A stretch of DNA of 64,000 bases from Pseudomonas sp. PDM04 (lineage in GTDB: Bacteria; Pseudomonadota; Gammaproteobacteria; Pseudomonadales; Pseudomonadaceae), in contig NZ_JACVAI010000004.1 of assembly GCF_014851765.1 (NCBI RefSeq), forward strand, positions 186,001-250,000, read 5' to 3'. Shown piece after piece: positions 8,892-16,538 of this stretch; the stretch's first letter is position 1, and each line of letters starts with the position of its first letter. Below the pieces are notes generated by a model that made no database searches, was not told the origin of the DNA, and saw only the letters and a list, made by a program, of their open reading frames with translations. A program made the position numbers and the translations under genes.

Positions 8892-8919
8892 TTGAAAGGC
8901 CCTATTCAGGGCCTTTCAA
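8892..8919. terminator. Perfect 12-bp hairpin between MFS gene and ExoU homologue
   Basis: TTGAAAGGCCCT (8892-8903) pairs perfectly with AGGGCCTTTCAA (8908-8919) across a 4-base loop. The T residues lie inside the stem and there is no free T run, so it could be a weak terminator for the MFS gene or a regulatory dyad in the leader of the ExoU homologue, about 120 bases before that start. Confidence 0.5.
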
Positions 8920-9040
8920 CGCAGACCCCAGGACGTCCCGAACCGCCGCCGGGTATGTGTGCCGAGCCATTTCCTCATGCTCCGCTGCTGACTCGTCTCG
9001 CCTAAAGTGCCGTTTTTCACTCCCAAGGACGAGACGCCCC

Positions 9041-11050
9041 ATGATCAGCCCCACGCTTTCCTCATCGCCCGTTTCAAGCCCGTCATCGCCGCCTGACAGG
9101 CCTGCGTCCCACGCCGTCACTGGCGGTGACGTCGACTGGGGTGACTTCGCCAAGGGATCTGCCCACGTGGGCCAAGGTCGAGCACAAACGCTCGTGCACG
9201 CACTGACCGAGCGGAAACTGTCGATTCGCCAATTCGCCAATGGCGTCATCGAAGTGGAGCTCAAGCGCCCCGCCATCGAACGACTGGTGCTCAGTGGTGG
9301 GGGCGCCAAGGGCGTTGCGTTCTCCGGAATGGTCAAGGCATTGGCAGACCATCAGGCACTGGACCCGATACGCACCCTCTCGGGTTCATCAGCGGGCGCC
9401 ATTTCCGCCGCACTCCTGGCCAGCGGCATGGGGCCAGCGGACTTCGACAGGCTGTCGGATGAAACCAACCTCGTCTCGCTGCTCGACAGCCAGAGCAAAA
9501 TGCTGGGACCGATACAGCAGGTCAGTTCCACCCTGGGACGCGGTATTGCCAAACTACCCGGCAAGGCTGGCAGCATCGGCCAATTGCTGTTCGACCTGAT
9601 GCCGCGCTTGCAATCCAAGGCCACGCCGCTGGAAAACCTGATCCGCGAAAAAATGATCGAGTCGATTCAGGCCTGCGTTGCCCGGGCGTCGGGGGACCCA
9701 CAGCGCGCACTTTCGCCGGCGGGCGTAATCCGACTGGCGCAAATAAGAAGCCAGGGGTTCGTGACATTTGCCGACCTGGCGACCCTGAGCAATGACCTGC
9801 CTGAAATCAAGCAACTGAACGTCACCGGCACGGCCATGTTCGACGGACGTCCGCAAATGGTGGTGTTCAATGCCAGTTTGACTCCGGACATGGACGTCGC
9901 CCGCGCGGCCCATATTTCCGGCTCGCTGCCGGTGGTCTTCGCCCAACCCTCGGAACAGCACCTGCCATTCCAGGCGGGCCCGCAGCGCACCTTCTTTCAA
10001 GATGGAGGGATCATGCTCAACACGCCGGTTCTGGACCTGTACGAACCGCAATTTTCGGCGAGCGTCATGCCCGACAGTGAACAGCTGGTGCTCAAGTTCG
10101 AGAGCGCGCAGAGCAAGAAGAAAAATGATCGCGGCACCCTGTTCTCGACCCTGGCCGACCGGTTTATCGGTGCGCCCTACTCAGCCCGACACGCCCAGCA
10201 AAACGCCGGCCTCGCGGCGTTTGCCAACCAGATCGTCACCGTGCGCCTGAAGGTCGACAAAGGCGATTTCACCGGTACGCTGCAGGGCACCGTCAACTTC
10301 AACATGGCCAACGAACACAAGAACCATTTGCAGCAAACGCTGGAATTCGACGTGCAGCAGTACCTGGCCCGTCATCAGCAGTGCCAGACGTACACCTTCG
10401 CATCGATGGGGGGAGCCCTGCTGGCATTGAACGAGTCGATGTTCGAAGCAGCGGCGCTTGAGTTGCATGATCACCCCGACGCGGCTGCCGTCATCGAGTT
10501 CCGGCATCACGCGCAACAGGCGCTGGCCGATCTCAAGCGCACCCTGGTCGCTGTCGCTGCCACCCAGGAAGGACCATTGACCCTGACCGCGCCCCTTCGC
10601 GTCGCCGTGGACGCCCTGGATCAGCTGGGTGATGCGCCCGGCAAACGGGCGTGGCTGGCGAAACAGCTCAACCAGGGCAGCGACCCGGTGTTCATGTCGT
10701 TACTGCAAGCAGTAAAACGCCTGGACGCTGGTTCGACGGGGGAAAAATCCCCGGTCATGAGCGAGGCGATCCAGGAGATGGACCGGCGCGATATCGTCAC
10801 CAAAAGCGAGAACTTCATTCGCGAAGTGATCTACCCCTCGCTGTTTCGCCTGGGCCAGCCTGACTCGAACGTCACATTGCTGAGCGCGGCCATTGAGGAC
10901 TTGCACAATGTCCTCACGCGCGAAGGTTTCAATGAGGTATTGAATCGGATCGCCAATCAGTACGTCCCGCGCACGTGGCCGTCCTCTAAGCGAGCGTTCA
11001 GCTCCACGACGGTTGATCAGGCCCGCGCCTGGCTGATCCGCGGCGGATGA
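9041..11050 (+). CDS. ExoU-family patatin-like phospholipase (putative type III effector)
   Basis: A 669-residue protein resembling P. aeruginosa ExoU over nearly its whole length. The patatin domain (about residues 80-330) has the oxyanion loop LSGGGAKG, nucleophile elbow GSSAG (Ser117) and catalytic DGG (Asp321). ExoU-like segments recalled from the family include ASGMGPADFDRLSDE, TGTAMFDGRPQMVVFNAS and a C-terminal region with YPSLFRLGQPDSNV and FSSTTVDQARAW, matching the membrane-localising domain. ExoU is an A2-type phospholipase delivered into host cells and activated there by ubiquitin. The N-terminus (residues 1-25) is Ser/Pro-rich, as in secreted effectors. The ATG at 9041 follows AAGGACGAGA; the 65 residues upstream in frame show no similarity. 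No SpcU-like chaperone or secretion gene is adjacent. Confidence 0.9.
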   Translation: MISPTLSSSPVSSPSSPPDRPASHAVTGGDVDWGDFAKGSAHVGQGRAQTLVHALTERKLSIRQFANGVIEVELKRPAIERLVLSGGGAKGVAFSGMVKALADHQALDPIRTLSGSSAGAISAALLASGMGPADFDRLSDETNLVSLLDSQSKMLGPIQQVSSTLGRGIAKLPGKAGSIGQLLFDLMPRLQSKATPLENLIREKMIESIQACVARASGDPQRALSPAGVIRLAQIRSQGFVTFADLATLSNDLPEIKQLNVTGTAMFDGRPQMVVFNASLTPDMDVARAAHISGSLPVVFAQPSEQHLPFQAGPQRTFFQDGGIMLNTPVLDLYEPQFSASVMPDSEQLVLKFESAQSKKKNDRGTLFSTLADRFIGAPYSARHAQQNAGLAAFANQIVTVRLKVDKGDFTGTLQGTVNFNMANEHKNHLQQTLEFDVQQYLARHQQCQTYTFASMGGALLALNESMFEAAALELHDHPDAAAVIEFRHHAQQALADLKRTLVAVAATQEGPLTLTAPLRVAVDALDQLGDAPGKRAWLAKQLNQGSDPVFMSLLQAVKRLDAGSTGEKSPVMSEAIQEMDRRDIVTKSENFIREVIYPSLFRLGQPDSNVTLLSAAIEDLHNVLTREGFNEVLNRIANQYVPRTWPSSKRAFSSTTVDQARAWLIRGG

Positions 11051-11074
11051 TCGAAAAACCCGCGCTGGCGCGCA

Positions 11075-11962
11075 TCATTGCCGGTCGTCCTTGTCGACCG
11101 GCGTCCCGGTCTCTGTCCCCTTGTCGCTGGGTGCGCCGGACTCACTGCGAATCTGCGCGTGGCTGATCAGCGCGAAAATGAAGCTGCCGCCGATGATGTT
11201 CCCCGCCAGCGTGGGCCCGGCGAACACCAGCCAGAAATCCCTCCACGGCAGCTCCCCGGCAAACACCAGGTACGACACCTCCAGCGAACCGACCACGATG
11301 TGGGTGAAATCACCCAGCGCCATGAAGTAGGTGATGAGGACGATGATCCACACCTTCGCGCTTTCCATGGACGGAATCATCCACACCATGGTGGCGATCA
11401 TCCAGCCGGAAATAATGCCTTTGGAGAACATCTGGCTGGGATCGCTCTCCATGACTTTGCGACCGATGTCGAGGAAGGCGATGTCCGTCTTGCTGTCGAA
11501 AATCGGCAGTTCCAGCATCACATAGGCCACCAGCAAGGTGCCACAGAGGTTGCCCACCAGCACCACCGACCACAACCGCAGCAATCGAGCGAAGTTGCCC
11601 AGCGTGGGCTTGCTCATGATCGGCAGCACCGCCGTCAGGGTGTTTTCGGTGAACAGTTGCTGGCGGGCGAGGATCACCGCGAGAAACCCGGCGCAGTAAC
11701 CGAAACTGGCGATCACCTTGAAACCCTCGCCCTCGGGCAGTCGCGAGTTCAGCAACCCCATGGCCATCAGCGACAGCCCCATGGTCAGGCCTGCGGCAAG
11801 GGCTGACCACCAGAGCGCGGCGATGCTGCGCTCCAGTTCCAGGTCGCCCTGGGTGCGGATGATCTCGTGCAGCACCGCCGCGCGCGGTGGCTGGTTCTTT
11901 TCGACCTCGTGCCGCTCTTTCGCCGAGAGGTCCGGAGTCTTGCCGTCTTTGCGGGTATTCAT
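11075..11962 (-). CDS. Formate/nitrite transporter family protein (YfdC-like)
   Basis: A 295-residue inner-membrane protein of the FNT fold (FocA/NirC relatives) with about six membrane helices after a charged cytoplasmic N-terminus of roughly 45 residues. The family half-repeat segments are visible: LAVILARQQLFTENTLTAVLP in the first half and GDFTHIVVGSLEVSYLVFAGE with FAGPTLAGNIIGGSFIFALI in the second. The long N-terminal extension and hydrophilic C-terminus resemble E. coli YfdC rather than FocA, and the anion carried is uncertain. It runs convergent to the ExoU homologue, with only 24 bases between the ends. Confidence 0.87.
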   Translation of the reverse strand: MNTRKDGKTPDLSAKERHEVEKNQPPRAAVLHEIIRTQGDLELERSIAALWWSALAAGLTMGLSLMAMGLLNSRLPEGEGFKVIASFGYCAGFLAVILARQQLFTENTLTAVLPIMSKPTLGNFARLLRLWSVVLVGNLCGTLLVAYVMLELPIFDSKTDIAFLDIGRKVMESDPSQMFSKGIISGWMIATMVWMIPSMESAKVWIIVLITYFMALGDFTHIVVGSLEVSYLVFAGELPWRDFWLVFAGPTLAGNIIGGSFIFALISHAQIRSESGAPSDKGTETGTPVDKDDRQ

Positions 11963-12067
11963 AGCGTTCCTGAACCTGTGGCGTGCAATGTAACTACGAC
12001 ACGCAGGGTTCGGCGCTGTTCAGTGGTCGCCCGCTAAATCATCGATGGGCTGACGCCTGGAATGACA

Positions 12068-12155
12068 GTGGGGGCGAGCCTGCTCGCGATGATGGTTGTG
12101 CAGACACCTCGATGATGACTGTCAGGCCGCTATCGCGGGCAGGCTCGCTCCCCAC
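12068..12155. repeat. REPIN (paired inverted REPs)
   Basis: Two REP units face each other (12068-12090 and 12132-12155), with one indel and one mismatch between arms. The 41-base spacer closely resembles the spacer of the REPIN at 14339-14425. It fills most of the gap between the FNT and thioesterase genes. Confidence 0.85.
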
Positions 12156-12180
12156 ATCGGCTTCAGGGTCTACCCACCCC

Positions 12181-12585
12181 TCAATCGTGGATCTGGTCAT
12201 CCTTGAACTGGTCCTTGACGTACCTGATCTCGGTCCGGCCGTGGGGCGCGGGCAGGCCGTCCTCACCGAGGTTGACGAAGACCATCTTCTCCACCGTCAG
12301 GATGCTTTTGCGGGTGATCTTGTTGCGCACTTCACACGTCAGGGTGATCGAGGTGCGGCCGAATTCGGTGGCCGTGATGCCCAGCTCGATGATGTCGCCC
12401 TGGCGCGAGGCGCTGACGAAATTGATTTCGGAAATGTATTTGGTGACCACGCGCTGGTTGCCCAGCTGGACGATGGCGTAGATCGCCGCTTCTTCGTCGA
12501 TCCAGCGCAACAGGCTGCCGCCGAACAGCGTGCCGTTGGGGTTCAGGTCTTCCGGTTTTACCCATTTGCGGGTGTGAAAATTCAT
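12181..12585 (-). CDS. Acyl-CoA thioesterase, hotdog fold (YciA-like)
   Basis: A 134-residue single hotdog-domain protein that probably hydrolyses acyl-CoA thioesters in the cytoplasm. The motif NPNGTLFGGSLLRWIDEEAA (residues 15-34) is the family active-site region: the glycine-rich turn followed by the helix with the acidic residues. The segment INFVSASRQGDIIELG is the usual second motif. The short C-terminal tail is hydrophilic. Its start is 319 bases from ahcY, which it faces away from. Confidence 0.87.
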   Translation of the reverse strand: MNFHTRKWVKPEDLNPNGTLFGGSLLRWIDEEAAIYAIVQLGNQRVVTKYISEINFVSASRQGDIIELGITATEFGRTSITLTCEVRNKITRKSILTVEKMVFVNLGEDGLPAPHGRTEIRYVKDQFKDDQIHD

Positions 12586-12705
12586 ACACTCTCCTGACCG
12601 TCTTGCCGATTGATGCCACGCATCATGGCAGAGCGCGGGCTAGAGCTCTATCAGGCATCGACTATGGTCTCGATTACCGTTCGGGCATTGACTTGCAGAA
12701 AGGCT

Positions 12706-12733
12706 TTGGAAGATCAGCATAGCCCGCTATAAT
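12706..12733 (+). promoter_or_regulatory. Putative sigma-70 promoter of ahcY
   Basis: A consensus -10 box TATAAT (12728-12733) lies 16 bases after TTGGAA (12706-12711), a 4/6 match to the -35 consensus. Transcription would begin near 12740, before the SAH riboswitch, leaving a leader of about 165 bases. Confidence 0.65.
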
Positions 12734-12745
12734 CGCCCCCGTTTC

Positions 12746-12775
12746 AAAACGGTAACTTCCGATTGCTACCGTTTT
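12746..12775 (+). promoter_or_regulatory. Perfect 9-bp hairpin at the 5' end of the ahcY leader
   Basis: AAAACGGTA (12746-12754) pairs with TACCGTTTT (12767-12775) across a 12-base loop. It lies between the predicted transcription start and the riboswitch. It may be a 5' stabilising stem or a DNA operator. Confidence 0.5.
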
Positions 12776-12785
12776 CCCGCCACCT

Positions 12786-12880
12786 GTCCGAGGGGCGCTG
12801 CAGCAGGTTCGACCTGTCAGGCTCGGATGGGGCGTTGTCAGGCCAATGCCCGACACTAAACGCACAACGGCGCCCATTCG
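12786..12880 (+). promoter_or_regulatory. S-adenosylhomocysteine (SAH) riboswitch upstream of ahcY
   Basis: The leader carries the SAH riboswitch core CCGAGGGGCGCTGC (12788-12801). P1 is GGGCGC (12793-12798) with GCGCCC (12870-12875). P2 is the small hairpin 12804-12816 with loop TCG. A pseudoknot pairs CCGAG (12788-12792) with CTCGG (12822-12826). This class is known to sit before ahcY in pseudomonads and to raise expression when SAH accumulates. Just downstream CCATTCG (12874-12880) can pair with CGAATGG (12890-12896), which overlaps the ribosome site GGAGG (12895-12899). Confidence 0.93.
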
Positions 12881-12904
12881 CATACATTACGAATGGAGGC
12901 TCTC

Positions 12905-14314
12905 ATGAGCGCTGTAATCACGCCTGCAGGTTTTACCGACTATAAAGTCGCCGACATGTCCCTCGCCGCCTGGGGCCGTCGCGAAACCATCATCGCCGAA
13001 TCGGAAATGCCTGCCCTGATGGGTCTGCGCCGCAAGTACTCCGAAGAGCAACCGCTCAAGGGCGCGAAGATCCTCGGCTGCATCCACATGACCATTCAGA
13101 CTGCCGTGCTGATCGAAACCCTGGTTGCCCTGGGTGCCGAAGTCCGCTGGTCGTCCTGCAACATTTTCTCGACTCAGGACCAGGCTGCCGCCTCCATCGC
13201 CGCGGCCGGCATTCCGGTCTTCGCCTGGAAAGGCGAGACTGAAGAAGAGTACGAGTGGTGCCTGGAGCAGACCATCCTCAAGGATGGCGCGCCTTGGGAC
13301 GCCAACATGATCCTCGACGACGGCGGCGACCTGACCGAGCTGCTGCACAAGAAATACCCGCAAGTACTGGATCGCGTCCACGGCGTGACCGAAGAAACCA
13401 CCACCGGCGTTCACCGCCTGCTGGACATGCTCGCCAAGGGCGAACTGAAGATCCCGGCCATCAACGTCAACGACTCGGTGACCAAGAGCAAGAACGACAA
13501 CAAGTACGGCTGCCGTCACAGCCTGAACGATGCGATCAAGCGCGGCACCGACCACCTGCTGTCCGGCAAGCAAGCGCTGGTCATCGGTTACGGTGACGTG
13601 GGCAAGGGCTCGGCCCAGTCCCTGCGTCAGGAAGGCATGATCGTCAAGGTCTCCGAAGTCGACCCGATCTGCGCCATGCAAGCCTGCATGGACGGTTTCG
13701 AACTGGTATCGCCGTTCATCGACGGTATCAACGACGGCACCGAAGCCAGCATCGACAAGGCCCTGCTGGGCAAGATCGACCTGATCGTGACCACCACCGG
13801 TAACGTCAATGTTTGCGATGCAAACATGCTCAAGGCCCTGAAGAAGCGCGCTGTCGTCTGCAACATCGGTCACTTCGACAACGAAATCGACACCGCTTTC
13901 ATGCGCAAGAACTGGGCATGGGAAGAAGTGAAGCCACAGGTGCACAAGATCCACCGTACCGGTGCCGGCAGCTTCGATGCCCAGAACGACGACTACCTGA
14001 TCCTGCTGGCCGAAGGCCGTCTGGTGAACCTGGGTAACGCCACCGGTCACCCAAGCCGCATCATGGACGGTTCGTTCGCCAACCAGGTACTGGCGCAGAT
14101 CTTCCTGTTCGGCCAGAAGTACGCCGACCTGTCGCCAGCCCAGAAAGCCGAGCGCCTGACCGTTGAAGTACTGCCGAAGAAACTCGACGAAGAAGTGGCC
14201 CTGGAAATGGTCCGCGGTTTCGGCGGCGTCGTGACTCAACTGACCAAGACCCAGGCCGACTACATCGGCGTGGCCGTCGAAGGTCCGTTCAAGCCGCACG
14301 CTTACCGCTACTAA
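12905..14314 (+). CDS. ahcY: Adenosylhomocysteinase (SAH hydrolase)
   Basis: Splits S-adenosylhomocysteine into adenosine and homocysteine, removing the inhibitory product of methyltransferases. The 469-residue product has the substrate-site motif CNIFSTQDQAAASIA, the NAD-binding glycine loop VIGYGDVGKGSAQSL, and the conserved C-terminus GPFKPHAYRY. The start at 12905 is preferred to the ATG at 12893 because GGAGG lies directly upstream and the family N-terminus begins there. It is controlled by the upstream SAH riboswitch. A REPIN separates it from metF. Confidence 0.98.
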   Translation: MSAVITPAGFTDYKVADMSLAAWGRRETIIAESEMPALMGLRRKYSEEQPLKGAKILGCIHMTIQTAVLIETLVALGAEVRWSSCNIFSTQDQAAASIAAAGIPVFAWKGETEEEYEWCLEQTILKDGAPWDANMILDDGGDLTELLHKKYPQVLDRVHGVTEETTTGVHRLLDMLAKGELKIPAINVNDSVTKSKNDNKYGCRHSLNDAIKRGTDHLLSGKQALVIGYGDVGKGSAQSLRQEGMIVKVSEVDPICAMQACMDGFELVSPFIDGINDGTEASIDKALLGKIDLIVTTTGNVNVCDANMLKALKKRAVVCNIGHFDNEIDTAFMRKNWAWEEVKPQVHKIHRTGAGSFDAQNDDYLILLAEGRLVNLGNATGHPSRIMDGSFANQVLAQIFLFGQKYADLSPAQKAERLTVEVLPKKLDEEVALEMVRGFGGVVTQLTKTQADYIGVAVEGPFKPHAYRY

Positions 14315-14338
14315 CAGGCGCTGATTTTCGCCTTCCCT

Positions 14339-14425
14339 GTGGGAGCGAGCCTGCTCGCGATGATGGCCGTACAAACATCTCGACGATGACTGTCAGACCG
14401 CTATCGCGAGCAGGCTCGCTCCCGC
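14339..14425. repeat. REPIN between ahcY and metF
   Basis: Inverted REP arms lie at 14339-14361 and 14403-14425, differing at one position. The 41-base spacer is nearly the same as that of the element at 12068-12155, so the two are close copies flanking ahcY. Confidence 0.88.
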
Positions 14426-14473
14426 ATTGGACTGTGTTGTCTCGCAGACTCCTGTGTATCCAAGGATATGACC

Positions 14474-15319
14474 ATGTCCCAAGATCGTCGCTACAGTTTC
14501 GAGTTCTTCCCGACGAAGACCGATGCTGGGCATGAAAAGCTGCTCGCCACTGCTCGTCAGCTGGCTACCTACAACCCCGATTTCTTCTCCTGCACCTATG
14601 GCGCCGGCGGTTCGACCCGTGATCGAACCCTCAACACCGTGTTGCAACTCGAAAGCGAAGTCAAAGTCCCGGCCGCACCGCACCTGTCATGCGTGGGCGA
14701 TAGCAAGGACGACCTGCGCAGCCTGCTGGCGCAATACAAGTCTGCCGGCATCAAGCGCATCGTTGCCCTGCGCGGTGACCTGCCTTCGGGCATGGGCATG
14801 GCCAGCGGCGAGCTGCGCCATGCCAACGACCTGGTTGAATTCATTCGTGAAGAAACCGCTGATCACTTTCACATCGAAGTCGCCGCCTACCCCGAAATGC
14901 ATCCGCAGGCACGCAATTTCGAAGACGATCTCCTCAACTTCGTGCGCAAGGCCAACGCCGGTGCCGACAGTGCGATCACCCAGTATTTCTTCAACGCCGA
15001 CAGCTATTTCTACTTCGTCGAGCGTGTACGGTCGATGGGCGTAAACATCCCGATCGTGCCGGGGATCATGCCGATCACCAACTACAGCAAGCTGGCGCGC
15101 TTCTCCGATGCCTGCGGTGCGGAAATCCCGCGCTGGATCCGCAAGCAACTGGAAGCCTACGGCGACGACACCCGAAGCATTCAGGGCTTTGGCGAGCAGG
15201 TCATCACCGAGATGTGCGAACGCCTGCTGCAAGGTGGCGCGCCGGGACTGCACTTCTACACCCTGAACCAGGCCGAAGCGAGCCTGGCGGTGTGGAACAA
15301 CCTGAAGCTGCCACGTTAA
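14474..15319 (+). CDS. metF: Methylenetetrahydrofolate reductase MetF
   Basis: Reduces 5,10-methylene-THF to 5-methyl-THF, the methyl donor for methionine synthesis; an FAD enzyme of TIM-barrel type. The 281-residue product begins with the typical SFEFFPTK strand (the glutamate of FEFFP is catalytic in the family). It also contains TYGAGGSTRDRT and GADSAITQYFFNADSY, which line the flavin and folate sites. The ATG at 14474 is chosen over 14468 because AAGGA lies seven bases before it. Together with metK and ahcY it makes this region a methionine-cycle neighbourhood. Confidence 0.97.
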   Translation: MSQDRRYSFEFFPTKTDAGHEKLLATARQLATYNPDFFSCTYGAGGSTRDRTLNTVLQLESEVKVPAAPHLSCVGDSKDDLRSLLAQYKSAGIKRIVALRGDLPSGMGMASGELRHANDLVEFIREETADHFHIEVAAYPEMHPQARNFEDDLLNFVRKANAGADSAITQYFFNADSYFYFVERVRSMGVNIPIVPGIMPITNYSKLARFSDACGAEIPRWIRKQLEAYGDDTRSIQGFGEQVITEMCERLLQGGAPGLHFYTLNQAEASLAVWNNLKLPR

Positions 15320-15341
15320 GCGAGCCGCCAGGCAAGCTAGA

Positions 15342-15418
15342 AAAATCGCCGTTTCCGGCAGTGCCCGCAGGCGTTCACGCGCAGTAGCAGACACGGCCAG
15401 GGGCGGCGATTTTTTTGC
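15342..15418 (+). terminator. Terminator-like stem with a long internal segment after metF
   Basis: AAAATCGCCG (15342-15351) pairs perfectly with CGGCGATTTT (15404-15413), followed by further T residues. The 52-base segment between the arms is unusually long and GC-rich and may fold itself. Confidence 0.7.
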
Positions 15419-15512
15419 ATTTTTAGCCTGTTTTTTGTGCAGCAATGCACGGAGCCAGAGCTTCGGAAGCGGGTTTCTGGCGGTTTACGCTTTCTCGTCG
15501 TAATCTCAAGCC

Positions 15513-16316
15513 ATGCCTCTGATCACCCAGCTATTCACCGTACTGCTTTTCACTTGCCTGAGCTTCGCCGCCCGGGGCGAGAAATTGCGCATTGTCACGG
15601 AGCCCTGGGCGCCCTACGTCTACGAGGAAAACGGCAAGGCGCTGGGCCTGGACTATGAAACCACGGCCATTGTTTTCAAACGCCTGGGGATCGAAGTCGA
15701 GTGGCAGTTCCTGCCCTGGAAACGCTGCCTGTCGATGCTCGAAACCGGCCAGGCGGATGGCGCGCTGGACATTTTCCACAGCGACGAGCGTGATGCCACC
15801 CTGCTCTACCCCAGCGAACCCCTTTCGGAAGTCGAGTTCGTGATGTTCTACGCCAACGAGCGTCCTCATCCGTTTCGTACCCTCGAAGACCTCAAGGGCC
15901 TGACCATCGGCACCTCGCCGGGCTATCTGTACAGCCCCGATTTCAGGGAGTCGCCCCTGTTCATCCGAGAACCTGCGCCCACCCATGAGGCCAACTTCGG
16001 CAAGCTGGTGCGCGGACGGATCGACCTGCTGATCACCGACCGTCGCGTGGGCCAGCATTTGCTCGACGAATTGAATATTCGCGACAAGATCAGCGAAAAT
16101 CCGACGGTCATCAGCCAGCAAAGCCAGTTTCTGGCAGTGCGCCGCAATGCCGGCATGGACCTGCTGGTGCAACGCTTCGGTGCCGAACTCAAGCGTTTCA
16201 AGCGCGAGCCCGCCTACGCCGAGCTGAGCGCCCGCTACGGTGCCGCGCCGAAAACCGGCACGACTGCCGTCGCCCGGGAAAAAACCGTTGAGCAGCAGGA
16301 AAGCGGCGCGCAGTGA
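15513..16316 (+). CDS. Periplasmic substrate-binding protein, family 3 (amino-acid type)
   Basis: A 267-residue protein with a signal peptide (about residues 1-21, ending SFAARG) and a bilobed PBPb domain of the amino-acid ABC transporter type: LRIVTEPWAPYVYEENGKALG, then GLDYETTAIVFKRLG, and the hinge segment LKGLTIGTSPGYLYS. No permease or ATPase gene is adjacent, so it may be an orphan receptor or work with a transporter elsewhere. The ligand is unknown. The start lacks a strong ribosome site. It is monocistronic between metF and the helicase gene. Confidence 0.82.
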   Translation: MPLITQLFTVLLFTCLSFAARGEKLRIVTEPWAPYVYEENGKALGLDYETTAIVFKRLGIEVEWQFLPWKRCLSMLETGQADGALDIFHSDERDATLLYPSEPLSEVEFVMFYANERPHPFRTLEDLKGLTIGTSPGYLYSPDFRESPLFIREPAPTHEANFGKLVRGRIDLLITDRRVGQHLLDELNIRDKISENPTVISQQSQFLAVRRNAGMDLLVQRFGAELKRFKREPAYAELSARYGAAPKTGTTAVAREKTVEQQESGAQ

Positions 16317-16538
16317 TTGCTCTGTTATACTCCGGCGTTCCCGCCAGGCTCACGCCCGGACGCTCGGACTTTTTCAAGGCATCTCGAACCGCTACTGCGC
16401 AGCTTCATCGCCCGCGCGAGCGCACCCGACGTGCTTTCAAGGCCCAGCAGGACCGGACGGGATTGCGTTTCTCTTGAACGCCATTCGCGCCAGGCAAGAC
16501 TCCCATTGGGCCAAGCCCTAACTAAAACAGGATTACTC

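Noticed and set aside
8846..9040. 65-residue N-terminal extension of the ExoU homologue
   Set aside because: It contains the intergenic hairpin, has no resemblance to ExoU, and the ATG at 9041 has an AAGGACGAGA ribosome site.
8779..9040. Possible HrpL box near GGGAAACACC (about 8805)
   Set aside because: The -35 half is imperfect and no CCACNNA follows at the required spacing.
12887..14374. Minus-strand ORF (495 codons) opposite ahcY
   Set aside because: It is the mirror of the AhcY coding frame, with no start context or family resemblance.
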